NCBI GenBank assembly: GCA_022559845.1
Contig: CM040120.1
Coordinates: 309,912,740 to 309,976,739, forward strand
Source: Amorphophallus konjac
Taxonomy: Eukaryota; Streptophyta; Magnoliopsida; Alismatales; Araceae
Length of the DNA stretch: 64,000 nt
Direction of reading: 5' to 3'
The first letter of the stretch is position 1, and each line of letters begins with the position of its first letter. A model generated the notes under the pieces. The model worked only from the letters and a program-made list of their open reading frames with translations. It did not search any database and was not told the origin of the DNA. Positions 1 through 10,385 of this stretch are shown here, piece after piece. The position numbers were made by a program, and so were the translations under genes.

Positions 1-1023
1 TCGACATGTCATGGTTCTCGTTGGTTTTATCATTTTCCACCTAATGTTCTTCCTTGAATTCCGTGGAACCTATCTGCGAATCTACCTTGATATCCTACAC
101 GAGTTTGTTCTTGGAATTCCATGGCTATCACTAAAGTGGTTGTCTAGATATTTCATGTAACAATGTCTGCGCATATAGGGCCCGATCTGGTCCTGGGAGG
201 AGCACCCGAAAGTACTTGTGCCCATGGGAGTTATATTGATCACGGTGTGGCATTGCACCGAAGTACTTGCTTGAATCTACGACTCTCCACTATATCTCTC
301 TCTCTCTCACGTGCTAGACTTGATTGACTTGACATGACTTGCGTGGCCCGGAATGGGCAAAGTACTTGCTTGTTAATAGCCATTACCTCATGACATGAAT
401 GACCTTATTGATATATTTGGTACTCGTTCTTGAAATCTTGAATACTTGAAATTCCCTATCTTGGATCAACAATACATGTTATTTCCTCTCGTTATCATGT
501 TCAATTCCATAGCATTCCATTTTTACATGTTTTACATGCTAGACTTGCATTTGAAAAAGGTAATTACTTAAACCAATTGCTAGTTCTTGAGATATAATTC
601 CTACTGAGCGTTCGCTCATCAAGTTCCTTTCCCCAACTTTTTAGGTAATACGGACGCTGATTCGGACTCGGATGGGCAGGAGCAAGAGTGACGAGCGTAG
701 AACCTACAAGCGTCATGCTGCCGCACTCATCGTGTCAAGTCGTCCTTAGTTTATTCTTGGAGTCTTGTCGTTAGAACTTATGTTATTACAAGAATTGTAA
801 TAATTAAGGCTTGTGGGCCTGATTGGTGATGTTAAGTCTTGGAGTATGTGACTCTGTTTAATGGATTAGTGGTTATCACTGGTATCAGTATTTGATTATG
901 TTTTAAATTCACATCTTATTTGCACACTCTATTTTGATGTCAAAATTCTACTTGCTCTGATTGACATGATTGATATAAACTCGTCACGTTCTCCCGGGTT
1001 CCTTCCGCGCTCGGGGCGTGACA
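1..1023 (+). mobile_element. 3' end of a Tekay/Del-like Ty3/gypsy LTR
   Basis: No long reading frame. The segment ends in GGGCGTGACA at 1014-1023, a typical plant LTR end (CA). From 1024 onward the sequence matches the SIRE-like LTR copy at 27348, so 1023/1024 is an insertion boundary. The 5 bp after it (AACAA, 1024-1028) are the likely target-site duplication; the partner lies left of the window. The text around 180-350 (repeated AAGTACTTG, 'cattgcaccg') and the TTTTTAGGTAATACGG at about 638-653 resemble Tekay/Del LTRs. Strand is inferred from the A/T-rich, poly(A)-site-like stretch near 780-805. Solo LTR and full element cannot be told apart here. Confidence 0.6.
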
Positions 1024-1301
1024 AACAACTTGAAGAAATGAGTTTGAAAAATAAAATAGAAAACAACCGAAAAGGAAATGTATCCCTGCAGGGAGTATAG
1101 CTCAAACAGGTGAGCAAACCTCAGATCTGGTTTTGAACCAAAGATCCGAGGAATAAAACTCTCAACACTTCTCTCTCTCTCAACTCTCTTTCTTTTCTCT
1201 CCTTCTTTTTCTCTTCTGCTGGATTGAAGGGCTCTCTGCTCTCTGCTTTTCCTTCAAGGCTTCTGCATTCGATTAGTCTTCTTCTGTGGAAGAAGGCTTC
1301 C

Positions 1302-1309
1302 TTATATAA
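1302..1309 (-). promoter_or_regulatory. TATA box of SIRE-like 3' LTR
   Basis: TTATATAA lies between the U3 repeat array (to its right) and a CT-rich stretch (1166-1220) that would be near the start of R in the minus-strand sense. The same box is present at the matching place in the other LTR (27629-27636). Confidence 0.6.
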
Positions 1310-1479
1310 GCAGTCACAGCAGGAGCAGCCCTGGGCGCGTGTCTTCCACATTCCCCGCCCAAAAGTTTTGGCCACGTGTCATCTTCCTGTCAGCCCTTCC
1401 AGCCTCGGATCATGTGCCCTTCATTAAGCTCTGCACGAACAGAACCTGTCAGACAGAGAATTATCAGTTAGAGTAAACA

Positions 1480-3060
1480 AAGTATGTACATCAAGAACGA
1501 ATGCACAATGGCTGTATGGACTTTGCGTTCTGAACAATGTACATACTTACCACTTGAAGCGTGTACATACTTCATGTTCACTATGCAGACTTTGTAATGC
1601 ATGGACTTTGCAATGCGAAGACAAAGCGTGTACAGACTTGGAAATGCTTGAATCACAGAATCCACTGGCTAGAGTTATGAGTGTATAGACTATGCTGCAG
1701 TGTGTTATGCAAAATGCATCAAGCGAAGTATGAACATCAAGAATGAATGCAGAATGTATAGACTTTGCAATGCGAAGACAAAGCATGTACAGACTATGCA
1801 TTATGCAACCAGACGATGTCTAGACTTGCTCATGACTGTCTAGACTCTGCATGCGTGCTATAGCAATGTGCAGACTTGCTGACAAAGCGTTGTGCAGACT
1901 CTGCATGCCACAATGTGCAGACTTGCCAGTGTATGGATTTGGTGAGCATGCAGCACACAGTGTGCAGACTTGATGCAATGCAAGGCAACGAATGTATAGA
2001 CTTCACAATGTGTGGACTTGCCAAAAGAAAGGCTGTACAGACTTGATGCAATGCAAGGCAACGAATGTATAGACTTCACAATGTGTGGACTTGCCAAAGG
2101 AAAGGCTGTACAGACTTGATGCAATGCAAGGCAACGAATGTATAGACTTCACGATGTGTGGACTTGCCAGAAGAAAGGCTGTACAGACTTGAGCAAGCAC
2201 GATGTATAGACTTTGGCAAAGCAGCGATGTACAGACTTGCACAGTTCCAGCTAAAAGATGTATAGACTTTACCTGATAGTCCAATGTACAGACTTTACTT
2301 CGTGCAAGCTACAGTGCTAATGTGTGGACTTAGTGTACTGCCGGGCAGACAATGTCTAGACTTTGAAACCTTGAACACGAACATGCTGATGTATAGACTT
2401 TAAGTGATAGCCCAATGTACAGACTTGCATGAGATGCCCTATGTATAGACTTGACGAATGAGACGCAACATGAGACGCTCAATGTACATACTTTACGAAT
2501 GAGGCGCCCAATGTACAGACTTTAACTTTCAACTGAGACGGTGGATGAGATGCTAGACGCTGTACATACTTGAAGACAATGCATGCTGCAATGTGTAGAC
2601 TTAGCCTATGCATAAGACGCTAATTGAGATGGACGATGTGTAGACTTAGCCTATGCATAAGATGATGGACTCTGTACAGACTTGACGACAATGCATAAGA
2701 CGATGCATGAGACGATGGACGCTATACAGACTTGAGTGCTCTGACTATGTTCATGCAATGTATAGACTTGCGTTAAGCAAGGGCTGTACAGACTTGCTGC
2801 CTAGCCGATGTACAGACTTCCTATATGTTCAAGTCCAATGTATAGACTTGCTGAGATATGCACATGAAGAATGTACAGACTTTATGCAGACTGACTTCGA
2901 TGGATGTATAGACTTAACCGATGCAGACTAGTCCGATGTACAGACTTACTCATCTGTTATACTGAATGCATGCTGGTGTGTTATACTGAATGCACTTAAA
3001 CAAGGTATGCACATAGCAGATATTGAGCTGAAGCAATGGATGTATAGACTTGATATCTGA
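1480..3060 (-). repeat. U3 array of about 50 TGTAYAGACTT motifs
   Basis: On the plus strand the motif reads TGTACAGACTT or TGTATAGACTT, with TGTGCAGACTT, TGTGTAGACTT, TGTCTAGACTT and TGTGTGGACTT as variants. I count about 50 copies by eye at irregular spacings of roughly 20-45 bp. Intervening DNA is mostly unique, so this is a dispersed motif and not a simple tandem repeat. It lies wholly upstream of the LTR TATA box. Short open frames across it simply reflect the repeated motif and are not genes. Confidence 0.85.
1969..2187 (-). repeat. 73-bp tandem unit, three copies
   Basis: Units 1969-2041, 2042-2114 and 2115-2187 are nearly identical, each holding three copies of the U3 motif. The partner LTR has only two units (28296-28368, 28369-28441). 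Confidence 0.9.
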
Positions 3061-3212
3061 CAGAATGCAATGCATCGACCAAGTGTTTGCATATGCAGTA
3101 ACTAGCAGTAATGCATGTATACTAAACACAATGAATGGCTCATTGTGAAACTTTCACTATGTTGCTATCATCAAAACAAAATATCATAAGCTTGTGCCTA
3201 AGGGGCACAACA

Positions 3213-3226
3213 TTCTCCCCCTTTTT
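3213..3226 (-). other. Polypurine tract of SIRE-like element
   Basis: TTCTCCCCCTTTTT on the plus strand (AAAAAGGGGGAGAA in the sense of the element) abuts the 3' LTR. Related CTCCCCCT strings recur at about 3272, 3344, 3363 and 3379, as is common upstream of SIRE-type 3' LTRs. Confidence 0.8.
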
Positions 3227-3830
3227 GATGATGGCAACAAAGTGACAGTGAGTCACCAACCAAAAATTTCTCCCCCTTTGACATGATCAAAAAGAAAGAA
3301 AAACATGAGTGCAACATGCAGATTTCCCTTCGAACATCTCAAACTCCCCCTGAATGAATAACTCCCCCTGAATTGATTCTCCCCCTTTGAGAAAGGAATA
3401 TGAAGATAGGAGGGAAAGAACATGAATGAGGAAGGGGTCACTACACAACAGCTGAAGCAATGGTTCAGAAGGTGAGCATGATTATAAACAACTGTTAAAG
3501 TATAAGAGTCAACAATATGCAGTCTTGAAAGAAAAAAAAATTCAGGTTTAACAGTGATAAAAATAGAGTAAAGCAGTTGACCACTGAAAACGAGTTATAG
3601 ACTCCATTTATAGCAATGAATCTAAGGCACATGGTTTTAGTAGATGAGTCAGAAAATAATACCCTTTGTGATTAAACATGGAAGATCAAGAAGGGCAACT
3701 TGAATATGTATTGAGAAAAATAATTTTCACTCAATGACTTTTGATTTCAAAAGGTTACAGCAGTTTGTTTTTCACTTTTTAATTCTCAGAAACTGAGCTA
3801 AGTGAATAGACCAGTGGCATTTATGCTGTT

Positions 3831-3985
3831 GACATTAGGTGTACACCTTGATCAGAGGCATGTACCCTCAGTTTCTAGGTATAAACTACTAGATCTATTT
3901 CAGATCAAGACCTACAAGAAATAATCTTCACCTTTGACATTAAGGGTACACCTTGATCAGAGGCCAGTACCCCCAGTTACTTGGT
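3831..3985. repeat. 50-bp direct repeat, 105 bp apart
   Basis: Copies 3831-3880 and 3936-3985 share GACATTA, GTACACCTTGATCAGAGG and a GTACCC/CAGTT core with scattered mismatches. They flank unrelated sequence. Confidence 0.75.
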
Positions 3986-4702
3986 GAGGACTCCCCCTAT
4001 AGATTTGACCCTATGAACAGAGGTAGTCTGAAGCACTTCATGACTTATGAATTCTCCTGCTTCTTTGGAGGAGATCACAGTTTCTCAGTGAAATTCAGCC
4101 ATTGCTCTGTCACTGTGTTCATCTCTTTGCATTGATGATCTTATTTACTGCTGCCCTTATTTCTTTTAGAGTGATTGTTTAAAAAATCAGTACACACTCT
4201 TATTTACTTTTTCTAGACATTTCCAGATTAACACATTCAGGCATTAAAAAAACTTTTTCTATTCTAACAATGAGACAGAGATTAAGAGCTATAAAAGTTT
4301 TCTTTTATCTCATGTTCTGAAGTGCAGACACTGAACTCTTCAATTTATAAAAGTTAAACCTTTAGTTCCTTTCAATTTGTAAATGTGATTCTTATAAATG
4401 AACAATTGCAATAACCACAGCTCAATAAACTAAACCAGAAGCAATACTATTGTTCAGTGAAAGTGATAGGGAAATGATAGCAATATGCATTAAGGTTCAA
4501 GAACATCTGATGTCATAGAAAATGACAGAATTGAATGGGGACTATGAGAAGTGAAAAGGATTCAATGTTTTGAACATAACTCTCAGCTCCCCCTGACACC
4601 ATGATGCAAGAAATATGCTATGCAATGATCATTTCTTTTCAGAATTTTTTTTAAATATGATGCAGTACACTGTTCTACATGAGGACTTGACCCTTGGTAC
4701 TT

Positions 4703-4810
4703 GGCGAAGAACCTAGTCTCAAGGACCATCTCACACATAGTAAGAACCTCCAGGCAGATTTCCCTGCCTTTTAGTAGCTTACCATTTAATATACCAAGGT
4801 TATGCAAATG
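4703..4810 (-). other. Module shared with the Ogre-like LTR
   Basis: Aligns by eye over its full length with 43851-43961, with common blocks GAACCTAG, AGGACCATC, CCTCCAG and ATATACC. It has the same orientation relative to its host element in both places. Function unknown. Confidence 0.55.
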
Positions 4811-5263
4811 ATAAATGCAGTGCAAAGCAGTCCTATATGCATTGAACAATTTTCTTGATGCAAATGATAAATGCAGACATTAGACACATGCATCAACTAT
4901 ATGCATTAAATGAACCATTCAAACTCAGTGCAATAGATGTCAGAAGAAGAGCATCAAATTTATGCAGAATTAAATCAGTAGCTAAGTCTGGAATGCAGAC
5001 TGATCAGCTAGACAAGAAGAGAAAATCAGAAATTAAGCAACCGAATCAACATGACTTTCTCAATTCAATTCTGAAGGTAAATCACTTACCTGCTTTACCT
5101 GACTGATTTATTTTTACCCTTACTGTTGCATCAGATTGTTGACAAGGCTTCCAATCTCTTTCAGCTTTTAGAACTTTTGGCCCTGCCTCTTGTCATATGC
5201 CTGGAGTAGCTATTCCTGTTTCAACATTTTGTTCCCGGCTACCAGGCATACCTGCAAACACAC

Positions 5264-5624
5264 TTAGGGAGCAGATTTTGGAACCCAAGATAGTTTGGGC
5301 CCCAAGACAGAAACAGACATATGAGAGTGAAAACATGACAAAAGCTGTTTAGGGATCCACATTTGTGTGAAAGTGGAAGGTTTGGTGGATTTTACAGCTT
5401 GAGAGTTATTTTTGTTATTTTTCTTTTTCTCAGCACCAACAGGTTTAGTTTTCTTTTTCTGGTGCTTTGATGGTTGTTGTGTAGTTCTGGCATTCATTTT
5501 ATTAAAAACATTGTTGTTTTTCTGCCAGTGCCTTGGCCAATGAGTATACTGGAAGTTGTGTCCCAAATTGGTCCTAGGTTGACCATAGCACACCTGTTGA
5601 CTAGGACTCCATGTCCTAAAGTGA
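5264..5624 (-). pseudogene. SIRE-like Gag, C-terminal part
   Basis: Open frame that joins in phase to the Gag piece ending at 13006 once the insertion 5630-13000 and one TSD copy are disregarded. It is rich in Asn, Gln and Lys (a KKKTKP...KKKNNKNNS stretch) and carries two WIPK/WVPK motifs typical of the Gag end of SIRE-type Copia elements. It ends at a stop at 5264-5266. In related elements the frame continues into protease (a DSGCSKHMTG-like motif); nothing like that follows here. Confidence 0.7.
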
Positions 5625-5629
5625 CTATC

Positions 5630-7877
5630 TGATGGGGACATCCCTTGCCCCTCCACATTTTCTGAAGCTCGGATTGATCGTCGATGTACGCCATTATGTT
5701 CCTCATGTGTTTGTGAGTCGAGTCATGTAATTTTCTTATTTTTATTTGAGTCTTAAACATGTAATTTTCCCTTTATTGAGTCATGTACCTAGGTTAGAAA
5801 GTCATTTTTCTAAGTCTTGAAGTCATTATGTTGGTTTGATAGGTTAATGGGCCCAATTCATTGGGCTAGGCCCAGGGGCGCCCCTCCCTTGGACTGTTTG
5901 GTCATTAGTTAGTTTGTCAGGGTCAGTTTGGTCTTAGGAAAAGTGTGGGGTTTATAAATAGCCCCACCCCTCTCTCATTTGTAACAATTATGCTTGAATA
6001 TTGAATCCAGAAAATTTCCACACCTTCTAGTTCCCTCTCAATATCTCCCTCTCTCTCTCTCTTACTATCACTCTCTCTAAGTGGGTTGTGCCCCCTCTCT
6101 CTCTCCTCCCCACCCCAATTTCGAAATTCATTCTCTCTCCTCCCCATTCACCCCTCATTAAGGCCCCTTCCCCTTCCCCATGCACTCATTCAATTCCCCC
6201 TCCAACCCCTAGGTGGAAACCCCTTCTCCTAGGCACCTTTCCACTCTCCCAAGCAACCCTCCCTCTCCCCAAGACTGAAAGAGCCCTTCCCTAGGCCAAA
6301 TTTCGAATTTCCCTCTCCCTTGGGCTGTGCCCTTTCATCTCCCCACCTCCCTAACCACCCAAGGTCGCACCCCCCCTTCCCCATCCACCAAATAACCCCT
6401 TGTTCATGCCCTTCCCCACACCCTCTCCTCCACCTATTATGTCCCTGTTGCAGGTTTCAGAAAAGCAGTGATTTGCAGTAGCAGCCACGACTTCCCCTGA
6501 AGGCTCCCAGTGGCATATCTTATATTGTTGGAATCGTCTCCAAGTCTTCTTTCCAACGGTGGTACTCCTGCCTGCATCCGAGTTCGGAGCTGTCCGGAGG
6601 AACGTCATCTTCAACGACTGCGCAATCTGTCCCAGACTGAAGGCCAGTGCGATCTTGGAAGCCGTTCAGCGGCCAACCTTGGAGGAATTCGATCATGCTT
6701 CCTTCTACAAAATTCTTCTTCGTCTAGTCCTCCATCAGTAGCAGAAGGAACAACGCCAATCGCCCGCCCTAGCTATTTTTTCTGAATTTCTTCGCCGGAG
6801 TGTGCAGTCTGCCCCCTGCAGGTCCAGGTTCGATCTGTCTTCACTTCTCCGGCCACCATTCTCCTCTCCGACCTCGGATTGTGGCCCCGTCAATTTATGC
6901 TCGAAGCTACTCCAACCACGATCGCGCCACCTCCATTTCGTTTGATTTGGAGTTCGGGAGTGACCGCAGTGTCTTCTGCAATCCACTGTATCAGTTCTAC
7001 ATCAGTCAGAGGCAGAGTGTTGCTGTCCTGCTCCAGTCGCCGGTCTGATCAGCCCCGAGTTTCAGAGCTTCCCAAAAAAATTCAAGCATCATCCTCGGCC
7101 AGCTGGGGAACTTTTGGCACCGGTTTCATCAAATTTGGAGCTCGGTTGAGTCCGTGGCAGCATCTTCATCGACAACCTGTTCAGCAAAACTGAAGAGTGG
7201 CAGAACCGGCGAAGCTTGGAGAGTCGGCGTTCTCTTCATAATTTCCCCACCCCGCTTGGCCGGCTGAAGGCCCCTCCCTGCGTGGAGGTAATCTTGGTTT
7301 TAATAAGTCTAACTCCCACCCCAAGAGCCCCCCTCCTGCGAGAGGTGTAGTTCATGTAATAATATTTTCGCAGATTTGAAGCGACACCGACGCGGCTTGC
7401 GGGCGCAAACCCTTGCCTCCCCGCTCGCCCTCGTCTTCGGCCGGAGTTGGCGTCTTCACGCCGGCTAGGTGAGCCTCGGTCCCCCTTTCCTTGCTGGTCA
7501 ATATCACTTGCTTAGCTTAGTATTCTTGCTTTGCTGCGTCGGACGGAGAGCGAGGGCCCGGCCCAAATTGCCGAACACGTGAGTGTCCATCGCGGGCGAG
7601 TTGTGAGCGAGCCATTTCAACCCACACCCATGGTGTGACGGCCGCCAGTGAGTGGGCATCCCTGGCCCAATTGGGGTTCTCCCCAAGCTTGCCAAGCACC
7701 GGAGCATCATTGTCCCACCCCGGACCCTCTCCATTATCGTTTAGTTGCCCACGGGCACAAGTGTGCACCAAGCGAGTGAGCCGCTCGAGTGGTATCATCG
7801 CCAATTTACTTGCTTGCAACCTTAGGTCCAAGGGTCATATTGTCTTGTGGTCATCACCCCAAGGTGGTGTCACATCA
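5630..7877 (+). mobile_element. 5' LTR of chromovirus-related element
   Basis: 2248 bp, TGATGGGGAC...GTCACATCA. High similarity to 10756-13000 (2245 bp). TATA box at 5953-5960, followed by long CT-rich tracts (6040-6360) in the transcribed part. The 5-bp TSD CTATC precedes it. Short open frames inside are repeated in the other LTR and carry no recognisable domain. Confidence 0.9.
5953..5960 (+). promoter_or_regulatory. TATA box of 5' LTR
   Basis: TATAAATA within GGGGTTTATAAATAGCCCC; conserved at 11079-11086 in the 3' LTR. It would drive transcription of the plus-strand element, with U3 about 320 bp. Confidence 0.7.
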
Positions 7878-7879
7878 AG

Positions 7880-7891
7880 TGGTATCAGAGC
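7880..7891 (+). other. Primer-binding site (initiator Met tRNA type)
   Basis: TGGTATCAGAGC two bases after the LTR end (7877). This is the common plant PBS complementary to the 3' end of initiator methionine tRNA. Confidence 0.85.
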
Positions 7892-7977
7892 AAGTTCGCA
7901 ACTTGTCTCTATCAAGTTGGTCCTAGGACGCTCATATGCATTTAGAGTCTTCGGTTGCATCTCTTTTGTCCACTAGC

Positions 7978-8469
7978 ATGGCTACTTCATGTAAGTCACA
8001 TCTATCTCACTCGGCCCTCTGCAAAGGTCCGATTGACACCCCTTTGGACAAAGTCCTATTTGAGGACCTTATCTTTAACGGATACCACCCTAGTGCATAT
8101 TTAAAGTGGGAGGAAAACATGGACAAATACTTTAAAAGGAATCCAATGACTGAACCCATGAAAATCTACCTTACCAAGAGTCGACTTGTGTACCATGCCG
8201 AGGATAGGTGGAAGTTCATTGAACAATTTAGGAGGGTTATGAGGCTACAGCCTATTAACACATGGGAGAACATGAGAGCCGAACTTAGGAAAGTCTACAC
8301 TCCCCGACCTCCTCCCTCCTACCCGGGTTACCAAAACTCGAGGAGCACTCCCACTCCTCCAACCCCACCAGTCCAAACCCTTACCACTAGAACCCAAGTG
8401 TCCAAGGCCTCCACCTCCCCACCTAACCCCATGAGGCCCCCACACCCCAACCAAACCCCCCTTCCCTAA
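7978..8469 (+). CDS. Gag-like head of a non-autonomous element
   Basis: The frame is open from 7936; the Met at 7978 (MATSC) is the likelier start because it follows the PBS leader directly. About 60 residues in is a short block resembling chromoviral Gag (YHPSAYLKWEENMDKYF), to be compared with the DPKVYLDWEAGMDRYFEW block of chromovirus B in this window, followed by a WENMRAELRKVY block like the WDDMKMKLRQKY block there. After that the protein becomes Pro/Thr-rich. The frame closes at 8467-8469, just after a run of C residues at 8456-8461, and the proline-rich composition continues uninterrupted in another frame. It was therefore probably once continuous with the next frame; a single indel in the C run would explain the break. 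Confidence 0.6.
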   Translation: MATSCKSHLSHSALCKGPIDTPLDKVLFEDLIFNGYHPSAYLKWEENMDKYFKRNPMTEPMKIYLTKSRLVYHAEDRWKFIEQFRRVMRLQPINTWENMRAELRKVYTPRPPPSYPGYQNSRSTPTPPTPPVQTLTTRTQVSKASTSPPNPMRPPHPNQTPLP

Positions 8470-8555
8470 CCTACACTAGTCAAGCCCCTTTAGCCCCCAC
8501 TTCCACCCCAAACGATCCTAAGGACAAGAGACCCCTAACCGACCCAATTCCCACC

Positions 8556-10385
8556 ATGGTGACCACCACTTATCCAACCCTCACCATTAAAAACCAAGTG
8601 GACACCACGTCCACCCCTCCACCTAGGCCCATAATGGCCACCACCCCCAAACCCAAAACCCCTCACCAAACCCGTACCCCACAAGCCCCCTTGACCATCA
8701 CCACAAACCCACCATCGTCCCCAAAAAGGGACACATCTCCCAAAACAAATCAACCCAAAACCCCTCACCCAACCCACCTCCCACTTCCTACACCAATCGT
8801 TCCCCAACCTAGGCCTCCTCTACTTCCCCTTCCTATCCCAACCCAAGCCCATGCTTGTTCACCACCCCGGGTGTGTCATACGCTAGCTATCACCAAACCA
8901 CCCACCATAGATCCCCCTACTCCATTAGCAATAGAAGTTGCTACCCACACACCTACCCAAGTGGAGAATGATGCCCATCCGAATCCACCTCCCAACATAG
9001 AGGAAATCCAAAGGCCAAATAACTCACACACCTCTAGCCTAGCTCCTCTAGAGACACCCAACCTCACCATAGATAAGTCTATACTCCAATGGCTCAAGAA
9101 AGGTCTCACCATTCCTAGTTCACAACCATGCCACCTACCCATGGGATATCAATCCCAAATCATTCCCATTCAGCCACATGTCACTTATCAAACTTCCTAT
9201 TGTGTGGAAGATTTGGGAGACTTAGTGAACTACCTACATTGGCAAATTCACTTGACCAATATGCTAGCCTTGAGGCCGTCCGAAACTAACACCATTAGCC
9301 TAGCATATCCCTCCATTGGCTCCATCACTTCCATCCACACTAATGGCCAAGTTACTAGTGAGATCATCCTCCTTCTTCATATGGAGGAAGAACCTATCCT
9401 AGTCCACTCCCCAACCATTAAGATCCCAAGTGCTTTGATCGGTCAACCCATTAGCAACCTTGGCCCAATTATTGAGGAGGATGACTCACCATTCGAGGAC
9501 CTTGAGAGCATAGAGTACCCCTACCAAGGTGACCCTTACCATGATCCCTTTGACCCTTTTCTATGGGAGCCTAGATCTCAATGTAACCCACTCACCTTAT
9601 TCACCACCCACCTTACCCTACCCTTACCACCCATGATAACCCAAAACCTTCCCTTCCTAGAATTGGGTTACACCAAAGAAGCCTTAACCATAGGCAACAT
9701 ACACAATGGGATTGATAGATGGCCCCACTCCATGATGTCTCCATTCTTAGATCCCTTTGACTCATACGAATGGAAGCTCAAGGGCCACCCCACACCTATG
9801 CACATAGAAGTCATCACTAGGATTGAAATGCATGTGCTTAGGCATACCACCCCACTTGACATGATTAGAAAGTCGGGTCCATTCATTCATATCACCCACA
9901 TGTCAAGAAGAAAACATGAGTGGTCAATATTTGGTTGTAATGGTCCACCATCATTCATCATAAATCTCAAGCATGTTAGGAGCATTCATGGATGTCCGGG
10001 TCTCCCTGCACTCATCACACTCACACATGAAAGGGACACCTATGGATGCCCCGGTCCTCCCAAGACATTAAAAGTCTTCATAACATCAATGCATGATAGG
10101 TCTACATGTGGTTGCCCTGGACCACCTTTGCATACCACGCACTACTCACTCACACCGCATCTTAGTACATGGCATATGCATCAAAACATGCATCAAGCAA
10201 AAAGCGGTGAGAATTACAAAAAGCGGGCAAAAACTCGTGAACGCCACTTGAAATTCCACGTTGGCGACTTGATGATGATGATGATTTTGGAGTGGCTCTA
10301 CTCTAGGGTCACCTCCAATTTGAGGGCACGAGGACTTGGAGCTTGCCAAGTTCCGAGTGGCCTTGGCACCCAGCTTGCGGGTTGA
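8556..10385 (+). CDS. Long proline-rich protein with GCPGPP repeats and integrase-tail remnant
   Basis: 609 codons from the first Met; the same frame is open back to about 8464. Order of parts: a Pro/Thr-rich N-terminal third (residues ~1-180); a central region with no motif I recognise, containing acidic patches; then four repeats of about 22-27 residues ending in GC[NP]G[PL]P (DNA 9916-10130), each starting with H and R/S residues; finally a segment NYKKRAKTRERHLKFHVGDL (DNA ~10214-10273) that matches the integrase C-terminal region of chromoviruses. No catalytic motif is present. The host element lacks pol, so any protein would depend on a partner element. It may be a structural or Gag-like protein, but function is unknown. 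Confidence 0.6.
   Translation: MVTTTYPTLTIKNQVDTTSTPPPRPIMATTPKPKTPHQTRTPQAPLTITTNPPSSPKRDTSPKTNQPKTPHPTHLPLPTPIVPQPRPPLLPLPIPTQAHACSPPRVCHTLAITKPPTIDPPTPLAIEVATHTPTQVENDAHPNPPPNIEEIQRPNNSHTSSLAPLETPNLTIDKSILQWLKKGLTIPSSQPCHLPMGYQSQIIPIQPHVTYQTSYCVEDLGDLVNYLHWQIHLTNMLALRPSETNTISLAYPSIGSITSIHTNGQVTSEIILLLHMEEEPILVHSPTIKIPSALIGQPISNLGPIIEEDDSPFEDLESIEYPYQGDPYHDPFDPFLWEPRSQCNPLTLFTTHLTLPLPPMITQNLPFLELGYTKEALTIGNIHNGIDRWPHSMMSPFLDPFDSYEWKLKGHPTPMHIEVITRIEMHVLRHTTPLDMIRKSGPFIHITHMSRRKHEWSIFGCNGPPSFIINLKHVRSIHGCPGLPALITLTHERDTYGCPGPPKTLKVFITSMHDRSTCGCPGPPLHTTHYSLTPHLSTWHMHQNMHQAKSGENYKKRAKTRERHLKFHVGDLMMMMILEWLYSRVTSNLRARGLGACQVPSGLGTQLAG

Larger units (their letters stand above)
1024..3212 (-). 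mobile_element. SIRE-like 3' LTR (partial)
   Basis: Colinear with 27348-29466 of the 5' LTR except for one extra 73-bp repeat unit. The CA end at 3211-3212 is followed by the PPT. The last ~440 bp (U5 and part of R, matching 26905-27347) are absent because a Tekay-like LTR was inserted at 1023/1024; the rest should lie left of the window. U3 occupies about 1310-3212 and is dominated by an array of short repeats. Confidence 0.8.
3227..5263 (-). other. Non-coding 3' region of SIRE-like element
   Basis: About 2 kb between the gag stop and the PPT. A/T-rich, with only short open frames on either strand and no recognisable pol motif. It holds a 50-bp direct repeat (3831-3880 and 3936-3985) and a module (4703-4810) that recurs in the Ogre-like LTR. 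A degraded pol or captured DNA cannot be excluded. Confidence 0.6.

Noticed and set aside
1547..2931. Several 60-120-codon open frames across the SIRE U3 (both strands)
   Set aside because: They are made of the repeated TGTAYAGACTT motif and change with unit copy number between LTRs; no start context or domain.
1480..3060. CRISPR-like array
   Set aside because: The repeat is only ~11 bp, degenerate, irregularly spaced, in a plant LTR U3, with no cas genes.
1480..3060. Pumilio-type UGUA RNA-binding sites
   Set aside because: The element is transcribed from the minus strand, where only some motif versions give UGUA and none fits the full UGUANAUA consensus; also U3 is mostly outside the main transcript.
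4703..4810. Hammerhead ribozyme (retrozyme-like) in the shared module
   Set aside because: No CTGATGA...GAAA core in either copy.
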